Below are positions 34,244 through 43,605 of a DNA stretch of 64,000 nt, piece after piece. The stretch spans positions 72,837 to 136,836 of the forward strand of contig CAZMPN010000004.1 in the NCBI GenBank assembly GCA_964568395.1. Reading direction: 5' to 3'. Under the pieces are notes generated by a model, which did no database searches, was not told the DNA's origin, and was given only the letters and a program-made list of their open reading frames with translations. Numbering within the stretch: the first letter of the stretch is position 1; every line of letters begins with the position of its first letter. The translations under genes and the position numbers were made by a program. This DNA is from UBA6016 sp964568395 (GTDB lineage Bacteria > Campylobacterota > Campylobacteria > Campylobacterales > UBA6016).

Positions 34244-36030
34244 CAATTTCCGTTTAGCTTATGGTCAAATTCAGGCACGAGCTCCTTTAGGACAGATAGC
34301 TTGTCGCCGCTTGTTTTGAGATTCTCAAGCATGTTTTCCAGTTGCGCATAGTCGCATCTGCTCTCTTTTGCCACCGTGATGGACGGATACTCCGTGCTGG
34401 CGGCGCTCTCGTCCGTTAGCAGCTCCTCTATCAGCTTCTCCCCTGGTCTGAGTCCGGTAAATACTATCTTTATCTCATTTTGCTTATGAACCAGCTCTAG
34501 CATTTTTTTGGCGACGTCCAGTATCTTAACCCTCTCCCCCATATCGAGGATAAATATCTCGCTACCTTTGGCTATCGCCGCCGCTTGAAGCACCAGGGCG
34601 CACGCCTCGTCTATAAGCATAAAGTAGCGTTCTATATCCGGATGCGTAACCGTTATCGGACCGCCTTTCGCGATTTGTTCTTTGAATTTCGGTATCACGG
34701 AGCCGGAGCTTCCTATGACGTTTCCGAATCTTACGGCGGCTATCTCCGTCTTTGCGTTTGGATATTTCTGTTTGATATTTTGCGCTATCAGCTCGCACAC
34801 CCTTTTTGTTGTACCCATTACGTTAGTAGGGCGTACCGCTTTGTCGGTCGAGATAAGCACGAATTTCTCCACGTCGAATTCGATGGAGAGCTCTAGCGCG
34901 TTTTTTGTTCCGAAAATATTGTTCTGTATCGTCTCGTCGATGTTTTCCTCTGCTAGAGGCACGTGTTTATAGGCTGCCGCATGTATGACGATTTGCGGCT
35001 TATACTCCTCGAATACGCGCCTGAAAGCCTCTTTTTCCGATACGCTAACGAGTTTGCTCTTGATATTGTGTCCGCCAAGCTCTTCGCTGATGCGGTATAG
35101 GTTGTATTCCGAGTTTTCGACGAGTATCAGTTTCCTTGCGCCAAACTTCGCGCACTGTCTCGTTATCTCGCTGCCTATGCTGCCGCCGGCTCCAGTAATC
35201 AACACTCTTTTGCCGGATATGAATCTGGCTACGGCTTCCGTGTCAAGGTCTTTTGGTTCGCGCGCCAAGAGCTCTTCTATCGAAATATCCTTGATGTCGG
35301 TGTGGTCTTCAAAAAGCGATATCTTCTTAACGTCCTCTATTCCCGCGGCTTTGAGTTCGTCCATCAGGCGGCCCAGCTCTTTTGGATGAAAATGCTTTGC
35401 TATAAGGGCGGAAGTTATCTCTTTTTTGTCGGCGTAATTTTGAAGCTCTTTTAGCCCTAGCACCGGAAAGCCGTGTATCATACCGCCTATCTTTTGCCTA
35501 TCGTCTTCTAGGAACGCTATCGGATAATATTCGCCGCCCCCGCTTTTTAGATGCGACGCGACGAGTGTGCCCTCATTGGTTGCCCCTATGATTACGCAGA
35601 GGTTTTTACGCTCCGCCTTCGCTTCGATGTAGACTCTTTTGGAGATTCGAAGCGCCCCTAGTAAAAATACGGAAAATACGAAATCTATAAAGATAACGGA
35701 GCGAGGAAACGGGTTTAGAAAATCTGCGAACAAGATAAAAATGGCGCCGAATGCCGCATATGCCAAGAGATGCGCGCGTACTAGGTTCAATAGGTTTTGG
35801 ACCGAGAAAAATCTCCAAGGCGTCCTGTATCCGTGGAAAAGCAAGAACGCCGCTATCTTCAGCGATACGAGGACGGCAAAAAGAAGGCCGAAGTTGGCCA
35901 TGAAGATTTGCGGTATCTCGAAGTTGAACCTGAGCAGATACGAGGCGTAGAAACTGAGCCAAGAGAGAAAAAAATCGGCCGTAATAAAAAAAGCGGCCCT
36001 CTTTGCTTGCGTCGGCGCTAATAGATTCAT
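34243..36030 (-). CDS. pglF: PglF, membrane UDP-GlcNAc 4,6-dehydratase
   Basis: First enzyme of UDP-bacillosamine synthesis, about 595 residues from ATG 36030. Four N-terminal membrane helices (AAFFITADFFLSWLSFYASYL and others) lead to a first Rossmann-like domain and then the dehydratase domain: VLITGAGGSIGSEI for NAD binding near residue 282, the Lys-containing TDKAVRPTNVMGTTKR, and VRFGNVIGSSGSVIPKF. This is the long, membrane-bound PglF/CapD/WbpM type. Overlaps pglE by 4 bases and metH by 1-3. Confidence 0.92.
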   Translation of the reverse strand: MNLLAPTQAKRAAFFITADFFLSWLSFYASYLLRFNFEIPQIFMANFGLLFAVLVSLKIAAFLLFHGYRTPWRFFSVQNLLNLVRAHLLAYAAFGAIFILFADFLNPFPRSVIFIDFVFSVFLLGALRISKRVYIEAKAERKNLCVIIGATNEGTLVASHLKSGGGEYYPIAFLEDDRQKIGGMIHGFPVLGLKELQNYADKKEITSALIAKHFHPKELGRLMDELKAAGIEDVKKISLFEDHTDIKDISIEELLAREPKDLDTEAVARFISGKRVLITGAGGSIGSEITRQCAKFGARKLILVENSEYNLYRISEELGGHNIKSKLVSVSEKEAFRRVFEEYKPQIVIHAAAYKHVPLAEENIDETIQNNIFGTKNALELSIEFDVEKFVLISTDKAVRPTNVMGTTKRVCELIAQNIKQKYPNAKTEIAAVRFGNVIGSSGSVIPKFKEQIAKGGPITVTHPDIERYFMLIDEACALVLQAAAIAKGSEIFILDMGERVKILDVAKKMLELVHKQNEIKIVFTGLRPGEKLIEELLTDESAASTEYPSITVAKESRCDYAQLENMLENLKTSGDKLSVLKELVPEFDHKLNGN

Positions 36031-37157
36031 TTTTTGATTACGTCCTTGACTATTTTTGCGACCAGCATTACGTCTTCGTCTTCCATGGACGAGCCTGAAG
36101 GCAGACATAGCCCCCTCTCAAATAGCATCTCCGAGAAGCCGTTTGTCAGGTGTGGCGCGTCTTTGAACACAGGCTGCGTGTGCATCGGTTTCCATAGCGG
36201 CCTAGACTCTATGTTTTGCTCCTCTAACGCTTTGATTAGCTCGTCCGGCGTTGTTTTTAGCTTTTTGTCCATATAGAACGTAGTTAGCCATCTGTTGCCG
36301 TAGCTGCCTGCGATTTCAGGCATAAATTTGATCTCCACAATCTCTTTTAGGAGCTCTTTGTATATCGCGAATATCTCCCTGCGTCTCTCTACCCTTTTTT
36401 GCAGCACCTCCATCTGGCCTCTGCCTATCGCCGCTACGATGTTGCTCATGCGGTAGTTGTAACCGTATGTTTCGTGTTCGTAGTGCAGGTACGGCTCTTT
36501 TGCCTGCGTGGAGAGAAATCTCGCCTCCTTGGCTACGCGCTCGTCGTCCGTTACAAGCATTCCTCCGCCGCTGGATGTTATGATCTTGTTGCCGTTAAAC
36601 GAGTAAATTCCGGCTTTTCCAATCGTGCCGGTGTGTTTGCCGCCTATTGTGGCGCCCAGAGATTCGGCGGCGTCTTCTATTATCGCTACGCCGTACTTGT
36701 CGCATATAGCCGTTATTTCGTCCATCTTTGCGGCTTGGCCGTATAGATGCGCCACTATCAATGCCTTTGGCATTTTTGCGCCCGATTTTTTTCTTTTTTC
36801 GAGCTCTTCTAGAAGCAGCAGCGGGTCAAGATTCCAGCTGTCTTCGTCGGAGTCTATGAAAAAAGGCACGCATCTTTCGTACATTATCGGAGCTATCCCG
36901 CCGATAAACGTGAAAGAAGAGGCGAACACCTCGTCGCCGTCCTTTACCCCGAGCGTCCTAAGGGCTAGATGCAAAGCCGCCGTGCCGCTCGATAGCGCTA
37001 CGGCGTGTTTTGCGCCTGTAAAAGATTTGATAGCCTCTTCGAATTTTGTTATTTGTTCTCCGATTGGTGCTATATAGTTTGCGTCAAAAGCTTCTTGTAT
37101 GTATTTGATCTCGTTGCCGCCCATGTGGGGAGCCGAGAGGAATATTCTATTATTCAC
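36027..37157 (-). CDS. pglE: PglE, UDP-4-keto sugar aminotransferase
   Basis: PLP enzyme of the DegT/DnrJ/EryC1 family, 376 residues. Start FLSAPHMGGNEIKYIQEAFDANYIAPIG is typical for PglE; LSSGTAALHLAL binds phosphate, EDAAESLGA contains the cofactor Asp and YSFNGNKIITSSGGGM the Schiff-base Lys. Converts the 4-keto product of PglF to the 4-amino sugar on the way to N,N'-diacetylbacillosamine. Overlaps pglD by 4 bases. Confidence 0.93.
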   Translation of the reverse strand: MNNRIFLSAPHMGGNEIKYIQEAFDANYIAPIGEQITKFEEAIKSFTGAKHAVALSSGTAALHLALRTLGVKDGDEVFASSFTFIGGIAPIMYERCVPFFIDSDEDSWNLDPLLLLEELEKRKKSGAKMPKALIVAHLYGQAAKMDEITAICDKYGVAIIEDAAESLGATIGGKHTGTIGKAGIYSFNGNKIITSSGGGMLVTDDERVAKEARFLSTQAKEPYLHYEHETYGYNYRMSNIVAAIGRGQMEVLQKRVERRREIFAIYKELLKEIVEIKFMPEIAGSYGNRWLTTFYMDKKLKTTPDELIKALEEQNIESRPLWKPMHTQPVFKDAPHLTNGFSEMLFERGLCLPSGSSMEDEDVMLVAKIVKDVIKK

Positions 37158-37765
37158 TTTAAGTTATCCTTTTTTACTTTTGCGGGTACGCCTACCGCCG
37201 TTACGTTATCTGGTATGTCCGATATGACGGCCGCTCCGGCGCCTATGACTGAGTTTTTGCCTATCTTGACCTGCTGGATTACGCCGGCTCCGATGCCTAT
37301 ATGCGTCATATCGCCGACGTCTACGCCGCCCGCAAGCGCACCATTAGGCGATATGTGTATGAAGTTGCCCAGTTTGCAATCGTGCTCTATTACGGCGCCG
37401 GAGTTTATGATACATCCGACTCCTATTGCGGCGTAAGCGTTTACTATCGCTCCCGGCATTATGACGGTTGCTTCGCCGATCGTTGCGGACTCCGAAATGA
37501 TCGCGCTTTTGTGTATGGCGGACGGGCATTCGATACCATGCTCTTTTAGCCTTGCGTACACTTTTTCTCTGTTTTCGTTGCTTCCTATGGCTATAACGGC
37601 GTACCTGAGCGGTCCGGCGACAAATTCGTCAAACGTAACCACTGGAAGCCCGCAGTGCTCTTTCTTGTCGTCCGCCACAAAACACTCGATTTCGTACCCG
37701 GCCGAACGTGCGACGTCGGCTACTACTTTTGCGTGCCCTCCGGCGCCGATTACCGCTATCTTCAA
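37154..37765 (-). CDS. pglD: PglD, UDP-amino sugar N-acetyltransferase
   Basis: A 203-residue acetyltransferase. The N-terminal part is a small Rossmann-like sugar-nucleotide domain (IAVIGAGGHAKVVADVARS), the rest a left-handed beta helix with hexapeptide repeats (ISESATIGEATVIMPGAIVNAYAAIG and NSGAVIEHDCKLGNFIHISPNGAL, with the catalytic His region). It acetylates the 4-amino group using acetyl-CoA to finish UDP-N,N'-diacetylbacillosamine. Overlaps pglC and pglE by 4 bases each. Confidence 0.93.
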   Translation of the reverse strand: MKIAVIGAGGHAKVVADVARSAGYEIECFVADDKKEHCGLPVVTFDEFVAGPLRYAVIAIGSNENREKVYARLKEHGIECPSAIHKSAIISESATIGEATVIMPGAIVNAYAAIGVGCIINSGAVIEHDCKLGNFIHISPNGALAGGVDVGDMTHIGIGAGVIQQVKIGKNSVIGAGAAVISDIPDNVTAVGVPAKVKKDNLK

Positions 37766-38370
37766 GACGCGCTCCCCCTGAATTTATCCGTCGTAGCCAT
37801 TCCCTCTTTGCTTACGCCTTCGCTTTTTAGCACCTTCATAGCGGTAAGCATCAGGATTTTCATATCCAGCCAAAACGAGATATTTTCGGCATATTTGGCG
37901 TCCCACTCCAGCTTCTCGTCCCAGCTTATAGCGTTTCTGCCCATCACCTGCGCCAGCCCGGTAATACCCGGAAGTACATCGTGTCTTGTGGCTTGCCTTG
38001 CATTGTATAGCGGGAGGTATTCCGGCAAAAGAGGTCGAGGGCCTACGAAGCTCATCTCCCCCTTTAGTACGTTGAGAAGCTGCGGCAGTTCGTCAAGGCT
38101 TAGCTTCCTGATAGTCTTTCCGACACCTTTTAGCCTTTCCTCGTCCGGCAGAAGCTCCCCGTTGCTATCTCTTTCGTTCGTCATGGTGCGGAATTTATAG
38201 ATTTTGAATATCTTGCCGCCGATTCCAGGCCTCTCTTGGGTAAAAAAAACCGGAGAGCCTAACTTTGCGCGCACCAGCAGATACGTGACGATAAATATAG
38301 GCGAGAATAGCACGCAAACTATTAGCGCCAACAAAAAATCGAAAATTCTTTTTAAAAAGTTTTTATACAT
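37762..38370 (-). CDS. pglC: PglC, phosphoglycosyltransferase (bacillosamine-1-P transferase)
   Basis: Monotopic membrane enzyme of 202 residues that transfers diacetylbacillosamine phosphate to undecaprenyl phosphate. An N-terminal re-entrant helix (FDFLLALIVCVLFSPIFIVTYLLV) is followed by FFTQERPGIGGKIFKIYKFRTM, the Asp-Glu catalytic dyad in LDELPQLLNVL and FVGPRPLLPEYL. Matches PglC in length and order. It directly follows pglB, starting 2 bases after its stop. Confidence 0.94.
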   Translation of the reverse strand: MYKNFLKRIFDFLLALIVCVLFSPIFIVTYLLVRAKLGSPVFFTQERPGIGGKIFKIYKFRTMTNERDSNGELLPDEERLKGVGKTIRKLSLDELPQLLNVLKGEMSFVGPRPLLPEYLPLYNARQATRHDVLPGITGLAQVMGRNAISWDEKLEWDAKYAENISFWLDMKILMLTAMKVLKSEGVSKEGMATTDKFRGSAS

Positions 38371-38372
38371 CG

Positions 38373-40472
38373 TTATATTTTTAGTCTAAATATTTTTGCT
38401 TCACTCGTAGACGATACTTTTTCGAATAGGTTTTTGTCGTAATTTTCAAAAACAAAAAGCTGTACGAAAAGCGAATTGAACATCGCATCGTCCGCCAGGA
38501 TATACGCATGATGGTTTGGCATATATATCAAGTTGAACTCTGCCGTCGTTGAGAGTTTTTCCGTTTTTGCCACGAAGGAGCCGTTTTTGTCATAGTATGA
38601 AAGGCTAAAGCTTTTTAGATTTAGCGAGTTTTGGCCTATCTTTACGGTTTTGTTTTTCTTGTCAAACACGGCTCCGCCGAAATCTATCGTATCGCCGTTG
38701 TCGACAAACTCTGTGAATATTGCGAAATAAGGCTCTGATATTTGTTTTCCGTCAAGCAGGTTTATGTCTGAGAAGAGCTTTACGGTAGGGAATATCTCGA
38801 ACATTTCGAACGGCAGCAGGAGATACACGTCCCTTGTTTTCGGAGTGGCTTTAAAATCGCTAGAAGCCAGCTGCGCCAGATAGCTCTCGTAATTTTTCGT
38901 CTCAATCCCTTTTTTTGCGAGCAGGTATTCAAGGGTGCTTCTTTTCTGCTCTTCGCCTTTTTTTATCATCTCTTCGTATGCTTCGACGGATTCCCTCATC
39001 ATATTCGCTGCAGCCGTTTGGCTTGCACTTCCCAGTATGAAGGATTCTATAAAGTTTGTGGAGCCGTCGTGTTTGCCGCCGTCGGAGTGGTTTTTGACGT
39101 CTGCGTAGTATCTGACAGGATAGCCGTAATCCCACCATGCAAATACGTAGTCCTCTCTTTTTGCCGTTTTGCCGAGCTCTGTTAGCTGTTTGGCGACAGG
39201 CGCCGTAAATACCGTTGGCACCCTATAGTCGTATATGTGGTATGCGTTTGGCAGGGAGACTATTAAAAAAGCGATTGCGGCGACTGCGTTCTTGGCCTGT
39301 TCGTTAAGCTTTCCAGCGCCAAGAAAAATTAGATAAAAGAGCCCCAAGGCCGCAAAAGGAACCGCATAGACCGTAAATCTGAGACCTCCCACATACGCGA
39401 ATAGCCCAAGCCCCAAAATCGGCAGCGTGAGCGCAAAAAGCTTCTCCTTTTTGATAAAGAGGGCATAACCTATCATCGCCAAAATGAATACCGGCATGGA
39501 GCCGGAAATTCTGGATGCGAACAGCACCGGGTCCATCTTTCCGGCTTCCCTGACCGTCTGGACAACGTCGTAGTATTTAAGAGTTGTTTGCACCGTGACG
39601 CTGTCTTTGAATACGTAAGCCTTGAGCGCAGAAATAACCGGAAGGAGTCCGCCAAAATACGCAAAGAGGGCTATCGAAACCACTCCGAATAAAAGCAGGG
39701 ATTTTATATTTTCAGTTATTTTTGGGCCAAAATAGACGCTTGCGGCCAAAAACAGTATCTTGGCCGGCAGATATAAATCGCTTATCGCTACTAGCGCCAT
39801 AGCGACGGTAAAGTAGACGGCGCCGTTTTTCCTCTCAAAAACGACCGCGTATATAAACGCAAACGCGATAGTTGCGGCCATCCATGAAAAAGATTGCGGA
39901 TATAGTATTTTTGAGGCGGCGAAAGAGGCGACAAGAAGAGCTTGCCATAAGACTCTCTTCTCTTTGAAGTAGCTAATCAAGAACGCGGCCACGAAAGGCG
40001 GCATGATAAGAGCAAACATGTCGCTGTCGTAATATCCGGCCATCGTACGGTTGTAGTAGCTGTAAGTGGTTGCGGCGAAGATGGCCGCAAAAAAGCTCAT
40101 CATCGTCTGATTCAACGAGCGTCCAAGGAGAATTATCGGAACTACTATAAGGGAGCCGAGAACCGCCGGCATATAAAGCATCAAGGTTTCGATAGAAAAA
40201 GGTAGGATTTTGTACAAAACCATCGTGGCTACGGCTACCGGCTCATCGACCGCGCTTCTGTCCCCCGGCTCGTGCGAGCCCTTGATGAGATCCCTGGCGC
40301 CTTCTGCGTAGAAGTAGCCGTCGTTGGTATTTATCATGACCTGATTATTGAAGGAAAAACCGTCCACGCCCGACGCCCAGAATACCCAATAAAGCCTTGC
40401 CGCAAGGCTTATGGCAAAGGCTATAAGCATTAAGACGGTCAGTTTTTTTGCGCTAACGATGTTTTTTGTCAT
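38373..40472 (-). CDS. pglB: PglB, N-oligosaccharyltransferase (STT3 family)
   Basis: Transfers the lipid-linked glycan to Asn in D/E-X-N-X-S/T sites of periplasmic proteins. The 699 residues have about 13 membrane helices and a soluble C-terminal domain. Catalytic elements are visible: acidic NTNDGYFYAEGARD near residue 50, YYDSDMF near 150, a loop Glu in VVQTVREA near 309, and the WWDYG acceptor-binding motif at 446-450. Normal length for the Campylobacterota enzyme. Confidence 0.95.
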   Translation of the reverse strand: MTKNIVSAKKLTVLMLIAFAISLAARLYWVFWASGVDGFSFNNQVMINTNDGYFYAEGARDLIKGSHEPGDRSAVDEPVAVATMVLYKILPFSIETLMLYMPAVLGSLIVVPIILLGRSLNQTMMSFFAAIFAATTYSYYNRTMAGYYDSDMFALIMPPFVAAFLISYFKEKRVLWQALLVASFAASKILYPQSFSWMAATIAFAFIYAVVFERKNGAVYFTVAMALVAISDLYLPAKILFLAASVYFGPKITENIKSLLLFGVVSIALFAYFGGLLPVISALKAYVFKDSVTVQTTLKYYDVVQTVREAGKMDPVLFASRISGSMPVFILAMIGYALFIKKEKLFALTLPILGLGLFAYVGGLRFTVYAVPFAALGLFYLIFLGAGKLNEQAKNAVAAIAFLIVSLPNAYHIYDYRVPTVFTAPVAKQLTELGKTAKREDYVFAWWDYGYPVRYYADVKNHSDGGKHDGSTNFIESFILGSASQTAAANMMRESVEAYEEMIKKGEEQKRSTLEYLLAKKGIETKNYESYLAQLASSDFKATPKTRDVYLLLPFEMFEIFPTVKLFSDINLLDGKQISEPYFAIFTEFVDNGDTIDFGGAVFDKKNKTVKIGQNSLNLKSFSLSYYDKNGSFVAKTEKLSTTAEFNLIYMPNHHAYILADDAMFNSLFVQLFVFENYDKNLFEKVSSTSEAKIFRLKI

Positions 40473-40513
40473 GATTTTTCCGGATTTTTTGCGTAATTAT
40501 AGCCTTTTGGGGG

Positions 40514-41614
40514 TTATAAAAGACCGTAGACCTTAAGGTGCGCTTTTACTATAGGTTTTACGTCGTACTCTCTCTCACAAACTTCCCGTGCTGCTTTTGC
40601 CAGCTTCTTGCGCAAGCCGTCATCGGTTAATAGTTTTTCTACCGCACCCTCCAGCGATCTTGCGTCTTTTGTCGGCGCCAAAAGTCCCGTTTCACCGTCT
40701 CTTACGACGTCTCTGGTGCCGCAGGCGTCCGCCCCTACTACCGCCACTTCCATGCTCATGGCTTCCAGTACGGTGCGAGGCAGCCCCTCTCTGTAGCTAG
40801 GAAGGACGAATATATGAGAGCTCTCCAGAAGCTCTTTTATATCGCTGCGCTCGCCAAGATATTCCACGCCATCAAATTTTTCGAAAATCTCTTTTTTGAG
40901 CCCGCTCGGGTTGCCCATATCCTCTCCGCCGACATAGACAAAGCGTACGGCGGGATATTTTGTTTTCAGGCTTTGACAGGCTTTAAGATACTCAAGCACC
41001 CCTTTGTGTCTGATAAGCCTCGCTATCATTATGACGGTCAGCGGCTCCCTTGCCGCCTCTGTTCGCTTCCACTCCTTCGTGTCTATCCCGACGCCGTTTA
41101 TCCTGACTATTTTTTTTGGATCTACGACGCCTTTGCCGGCGAGGTAGTCGGGGTCGTCGGAGTTTACGAACATAACTGCGTTTGAGAGCTTAAAGACCCT
41201 TTTATATAGAGCCTCTATAACGCTTCTGACAAGCTTGCTTTTGATGTCCTCTTCAAGGTAGAAGCTACCCAGCCCCTCCACCAGGTTTATTATTTTAGGC
41301 ACCCCAGCAAGACGGCCCGCTATTGTTCCGTAAATGTTGGGCTTTGCGGTAAAGGTGTGGAGAATGTCAAGTTTTAGCGGTTTTATCGTCTCGTAAATAT
41401 TTTGTATCGCCTTTATCTCTTTTAGTGGATTGAGGCTTTTGCGCTCTATCGCATAAGGGGCCACCTCTATTCCGGCTTCCCTGATTTTGTCGAGATACCG
41501 TCCCTCTGGGGCTATCGCTACCGGAGTATGCCCGAGCCTTTTTAATTCCAGCATTACCGGTAGCCTAAAAGCGTATAGATTAAGATCCAGATGTGATAGA
41601 AAGCCGATTTTCAT
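40514..41614 (-). CDS. pglA: PglA-like GT4 glycosyltransferase
   Basis: Retaining glycosyltransferase of family GT4, 366 residues. IGFLSHLDLNLYAFRLPVM starts the N-terminal lobe; IINLVEGLGSFYLEEDIKSKLVR and the donor-binding HIFVLPSYREGLPRTVLEAMS with its E-x7-E pair follow. Similarity of the first half to Campylobacter PglA, which adds the first GalNAc to bacillosamine, plus its place ahead of pglB, supports PglA. The actual sugar could differ. It is the first gene of the pgl operon and divergent from the helicase gene. Confidence 0.85.
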   Translation of the reverse strand: MKIGFLSHLDLNLYAFRLPVMLELKRLGHTPVAIAPEGRYLDKIREAGIEVAPYAIERKSLNPLKEIKAIQNIYETIKPLKLDILHTFTAKPNIYGTIAGRLAGVPKIINLVEGLGSFYLEEDIKSKLVRSVIEALYKRVFKLSNAVMFVNSDDPDYLAGKGVVDPKKIVRINGVGIDTKEWKRTEAAREPLTVIMIARLIRHKGVLEYLKACQSLKTKYPAVRFVYVGGEDMGNPSGLKKEIFEKFDGVEYLGERSDIKELLESSHIFVLPSYREGLPRTVLEAMSMEVAVVGADACGTRDVVRDGETGLLAPTKDARSLEGAVEKLLTDDGLRKKLAKAAREVCEREYDVKPIVKAHLKVYGLL

Positions 41615-41670
41615 TTTCTCTTCTTTTGTTTTTCGTTGATTTTAATATAATGCTCGTAAAACGTTGGGCG

Positions 41671-42960
41671 ATGAAAGTGGAAGAGATAGAGATAATTCCG
41701 GAATACAAAAAGGCTTTAGAGCTTGCTATCGGCGGGCATACGAGTGTGTTTGTGACCGGCAAGGCAGGTACAGGAAAATCCACCATGATACGCTATCTCT
41801 CCTCCTCTTTGCCCGATTCCATCATACTTGCCCCGACCGCCGCCGCCGCGATAAATGCCGGAGGGGATACGATACATTCGTTTTTCTCTCTGCCCGCACG
41901 CCACATAGACCCCAGTGAAAAACTGCGTCTAAACCCGAAATCGAAAGCCGTTGCGGAGAGGATGCATACGCTAATCATAGATGAGGCTTCAATGGTGACG
42001 CCCAATATCGTGGACGCTATGGATATCATGCTTAGGCGCTCCAGAAAAAGCGACGAGCCTTTCGGGGGCGTCTCGGTCGTATTTGTCGGTGATCTTTTGC
42101 AGCTTCCGCCGGTTATATCTACGCATGAGGAGAGGGTTTATTTCAGTGAGCGCTATCCTACGCAGTTTTTTTACTCCGCAGACGTATTCGATGAGTTGTC
42201 AATCACGCCTATATACCTGACGAAAGTAAGACGCCAAGAGGAGTCCGATTTCATAGAGGCGCTAGGATGGGTAAGGGAGGGCGTAAATACTGCCGACGCG
42301 CTTAGGTATTTCAACGCAAGCTGCCTCAAGTCGCATACCGACCTAAATAGCCCGATATGGCTGGTTGCCACCAACGCCGCGGCACACTCTATAAACTCCA
42401 GAAGGCTAGCTCTTTTGCCGGGAGAAACCAAAGAGTTTGAGGCGAAAGTAACCGGGGATTCCCCTGCCGCAAAATGGAAGCTTACGGTGCCGCAAATGCT
42501 GGAGCTAAAAGTAGGCGCAAAGGTTGTATTTCTTAGGAACAACAAGCAAAAAGGGTGGATAAACGGCGATACCGGCGTGGTCGTATCGATGGGCGGAGAA
42601 GCGGTCATCGTAAAAAGCGATATAAGCGGAGAAGCCCTGGAGGTGCCTCGTATGAGCTGGGAGCGCTATGCGTATACGTATGACGAAAAAAAGCAGACGA
42701 TAGACAAAGAGGTAATCGGCACTTTTTCGCAGTTTCCGCTTGGGCTCGGCTGGGCGGTGACTATCCATAAGTCGCAAGGAATGACGCTGGAATCGGCGGT
42801 CGTTGATCTTGGAAGCGGAGCTTTTTCGGACGGGCAAACATACGTCGCATTGTCGAGATGCAGAAGCGTTAAGAATATGAGGCTCGCACGCAGTCTAAAC
42901 GAGAGGGATATCAGGGCAAACAAAGAGGCCTTGGAGTTTTATAGGCTTATTGGGGTTTAG
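41671..42960 (+). CDS. Pif1/RecD-like superfamily 1B DNA helicase
   Basis: An ATP-dependent 5'-to-3' type helicase of 429 residues from ATG 41671. Motif I GKAGTGKST is at 30-38, motif Ia in LAPTAAAAINAGGDTIHSFF, motif II LIIDEASMV, motif III VVFVGDLLQLPP, and the C-terminal motifs V/VI in VTIHKSQGMTLESAVVDLG and YVALSRCRSVKNM. This is the Pif1 pattern without extra domains. Its stop overlaps the stop of the convergent hepT gene (TTAG). It may act in genome maintenance, or belong to the neighbouring accessory genes. Confidence 0.87.
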   Translation: MKVEEIEIIPEYKKALELAIGGHTSVFVTGKAGTGKSTMIRYLSSSLPDSIILAPTAAAAINAGGDTIHSFFSLPARHIDPSEKLRLNPKSKAVAERMHTLIIDEASMVTPNIVDAMDIMLRRSRKSDEPFGGVSVVFVGDLLQLPPVISTHEERVYFSERYPTQFFYSADVFDELSITPIYLTKVRRQEESDFIEALGWVREGVNTADALRYFNASCLKSHTDLNSPIWLVATNAAAHSINSRRLALLPGETKEFEAKVTGDSPAAKWKLTVPQMLELKVGAKVVFLRNNKQKGWINGDTGVVVSMGGEAVIVKSDISGEALEVPRMSWERYAYTYDEKKQTIDKEVIGTFSQFPLGLGWAVTIHKSQGMTLESAVVDLGSGAFSDGQTYVALSRCRSVKNMRLARSLNERDIRANKEALEFYRLIGV

Positions 42961-43325
42961 TTGCAAGCAACTTGCTGCATTAGTTTTATTTTTTGTTTTA
43001 ACTTTTCAAGATGATTTTTGCATATATCGAATACTATGACAGGATTTATATCTGCATAGTGATGTGATATTATATCTCTGAATTTTATTGCGCTCTCTAT
43101 ATCAAAATCAACAAATTTTGCAAAAAATTTTGCGTCGGATTTTTCGATACTTTTTAGTGTTTCGCCTATTGTTTGGAGTCTCATAAGTACGGAGTCAAAT
43201 AATATGGACGCATCGTCGTCTTTTGTGAAATCATCGGAAGTCAATACGGTTTCGGTGCGTTTTTGGACAATCTCTATCGTCTCCAAAACATCTAAAAGCT
43301 TGTCGCAAATCACGGAATTAGACAA
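42957..43325 (-). CDS. hepT: HepT-like HEPN ribonuclease toxin
   Basis: A small all-helical HEPN protein (DUF86). The active-site motif R-x4-H-x-Y is present as RDIISHHY in its last third. Best start is TTG 43325: it follows GGGAGG by six bases and overlaps the mntA stop; an ATG at 43346 lies further inside mntA without a comparable site. The TTG product has 122 residues. HepT toxins pair with MntA nucleotidyltransferases that block them by adding AMP to the Tyr of this motif. Convergent with the helicase gene. Confidence 0.87.
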   Translation of the reverse strand: MSNSVICDKLLDVLETIEIVQKRTETVLTSDDFTKDDDASILFDSVLMRLQTIGETLKSIEKSDAKFFAKFVDFDIESAIKFRDIISHHYADINPVIVFDICKNHLEKLKQKIKLMQQVACN

Positions 43326-43605
43326 ATATAGCCTCCCGCAAAACACGCTCTTTAAACCTCGGACGCATATTGTTGTGAAGCGTCACCAGGTCGACTTTTG
43401 CGCCAAACTCTTTTTCAAGTTCGCTTTGAAGTTCTATGAGTGATTGGAAGCTGGGATACATCTCGGCTATCACGTCCACATCGCTATTTTCGCTTGCCTC
43501 GTCTCTTGCTACCGAGCCGAATATCCCTATTCGTTTTACGCCGTAGCGTGCGGCAAAATCGCTTTTGTGACTTTCAAGGATTGATAGAATTTGTGTTTTG
43601 GTCAT
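43318..43605 (-). CDS. mntA: MntA-like minimal nucleotidyltransferase antitoxin
   Basis: A 95-residue nucleotidyltransferase. The catalytic signature GS-x10-D-x-D is complete: Gly30-Ser31 in IGIFGSVARDE and Asp42/Asp44 in NSDVDV. MntA proteins neutralise HepT by AMPylation. The ATG follows the stop of the upstream gene without a gap, and the hepT start overlaps its end, so three genes form one tight transcription unit. Confidence 0.9.
   Translation of the reverse strand: MTKTQILSILESHKSDFAARYGVKRIGIFGSVARDEASENSDVDVIAEMYPSFQSLIELQSELEKEFGAKVDLVTLHNNMRPRFKERVLREAIFV

Noticed and set aside
43318..43346. hepT start at ATG 43346
   Set aside because: It would overlap mntA by 29 bases and has no good ribosome-binding site; TTG 43325 is six bases after GGGAGG.
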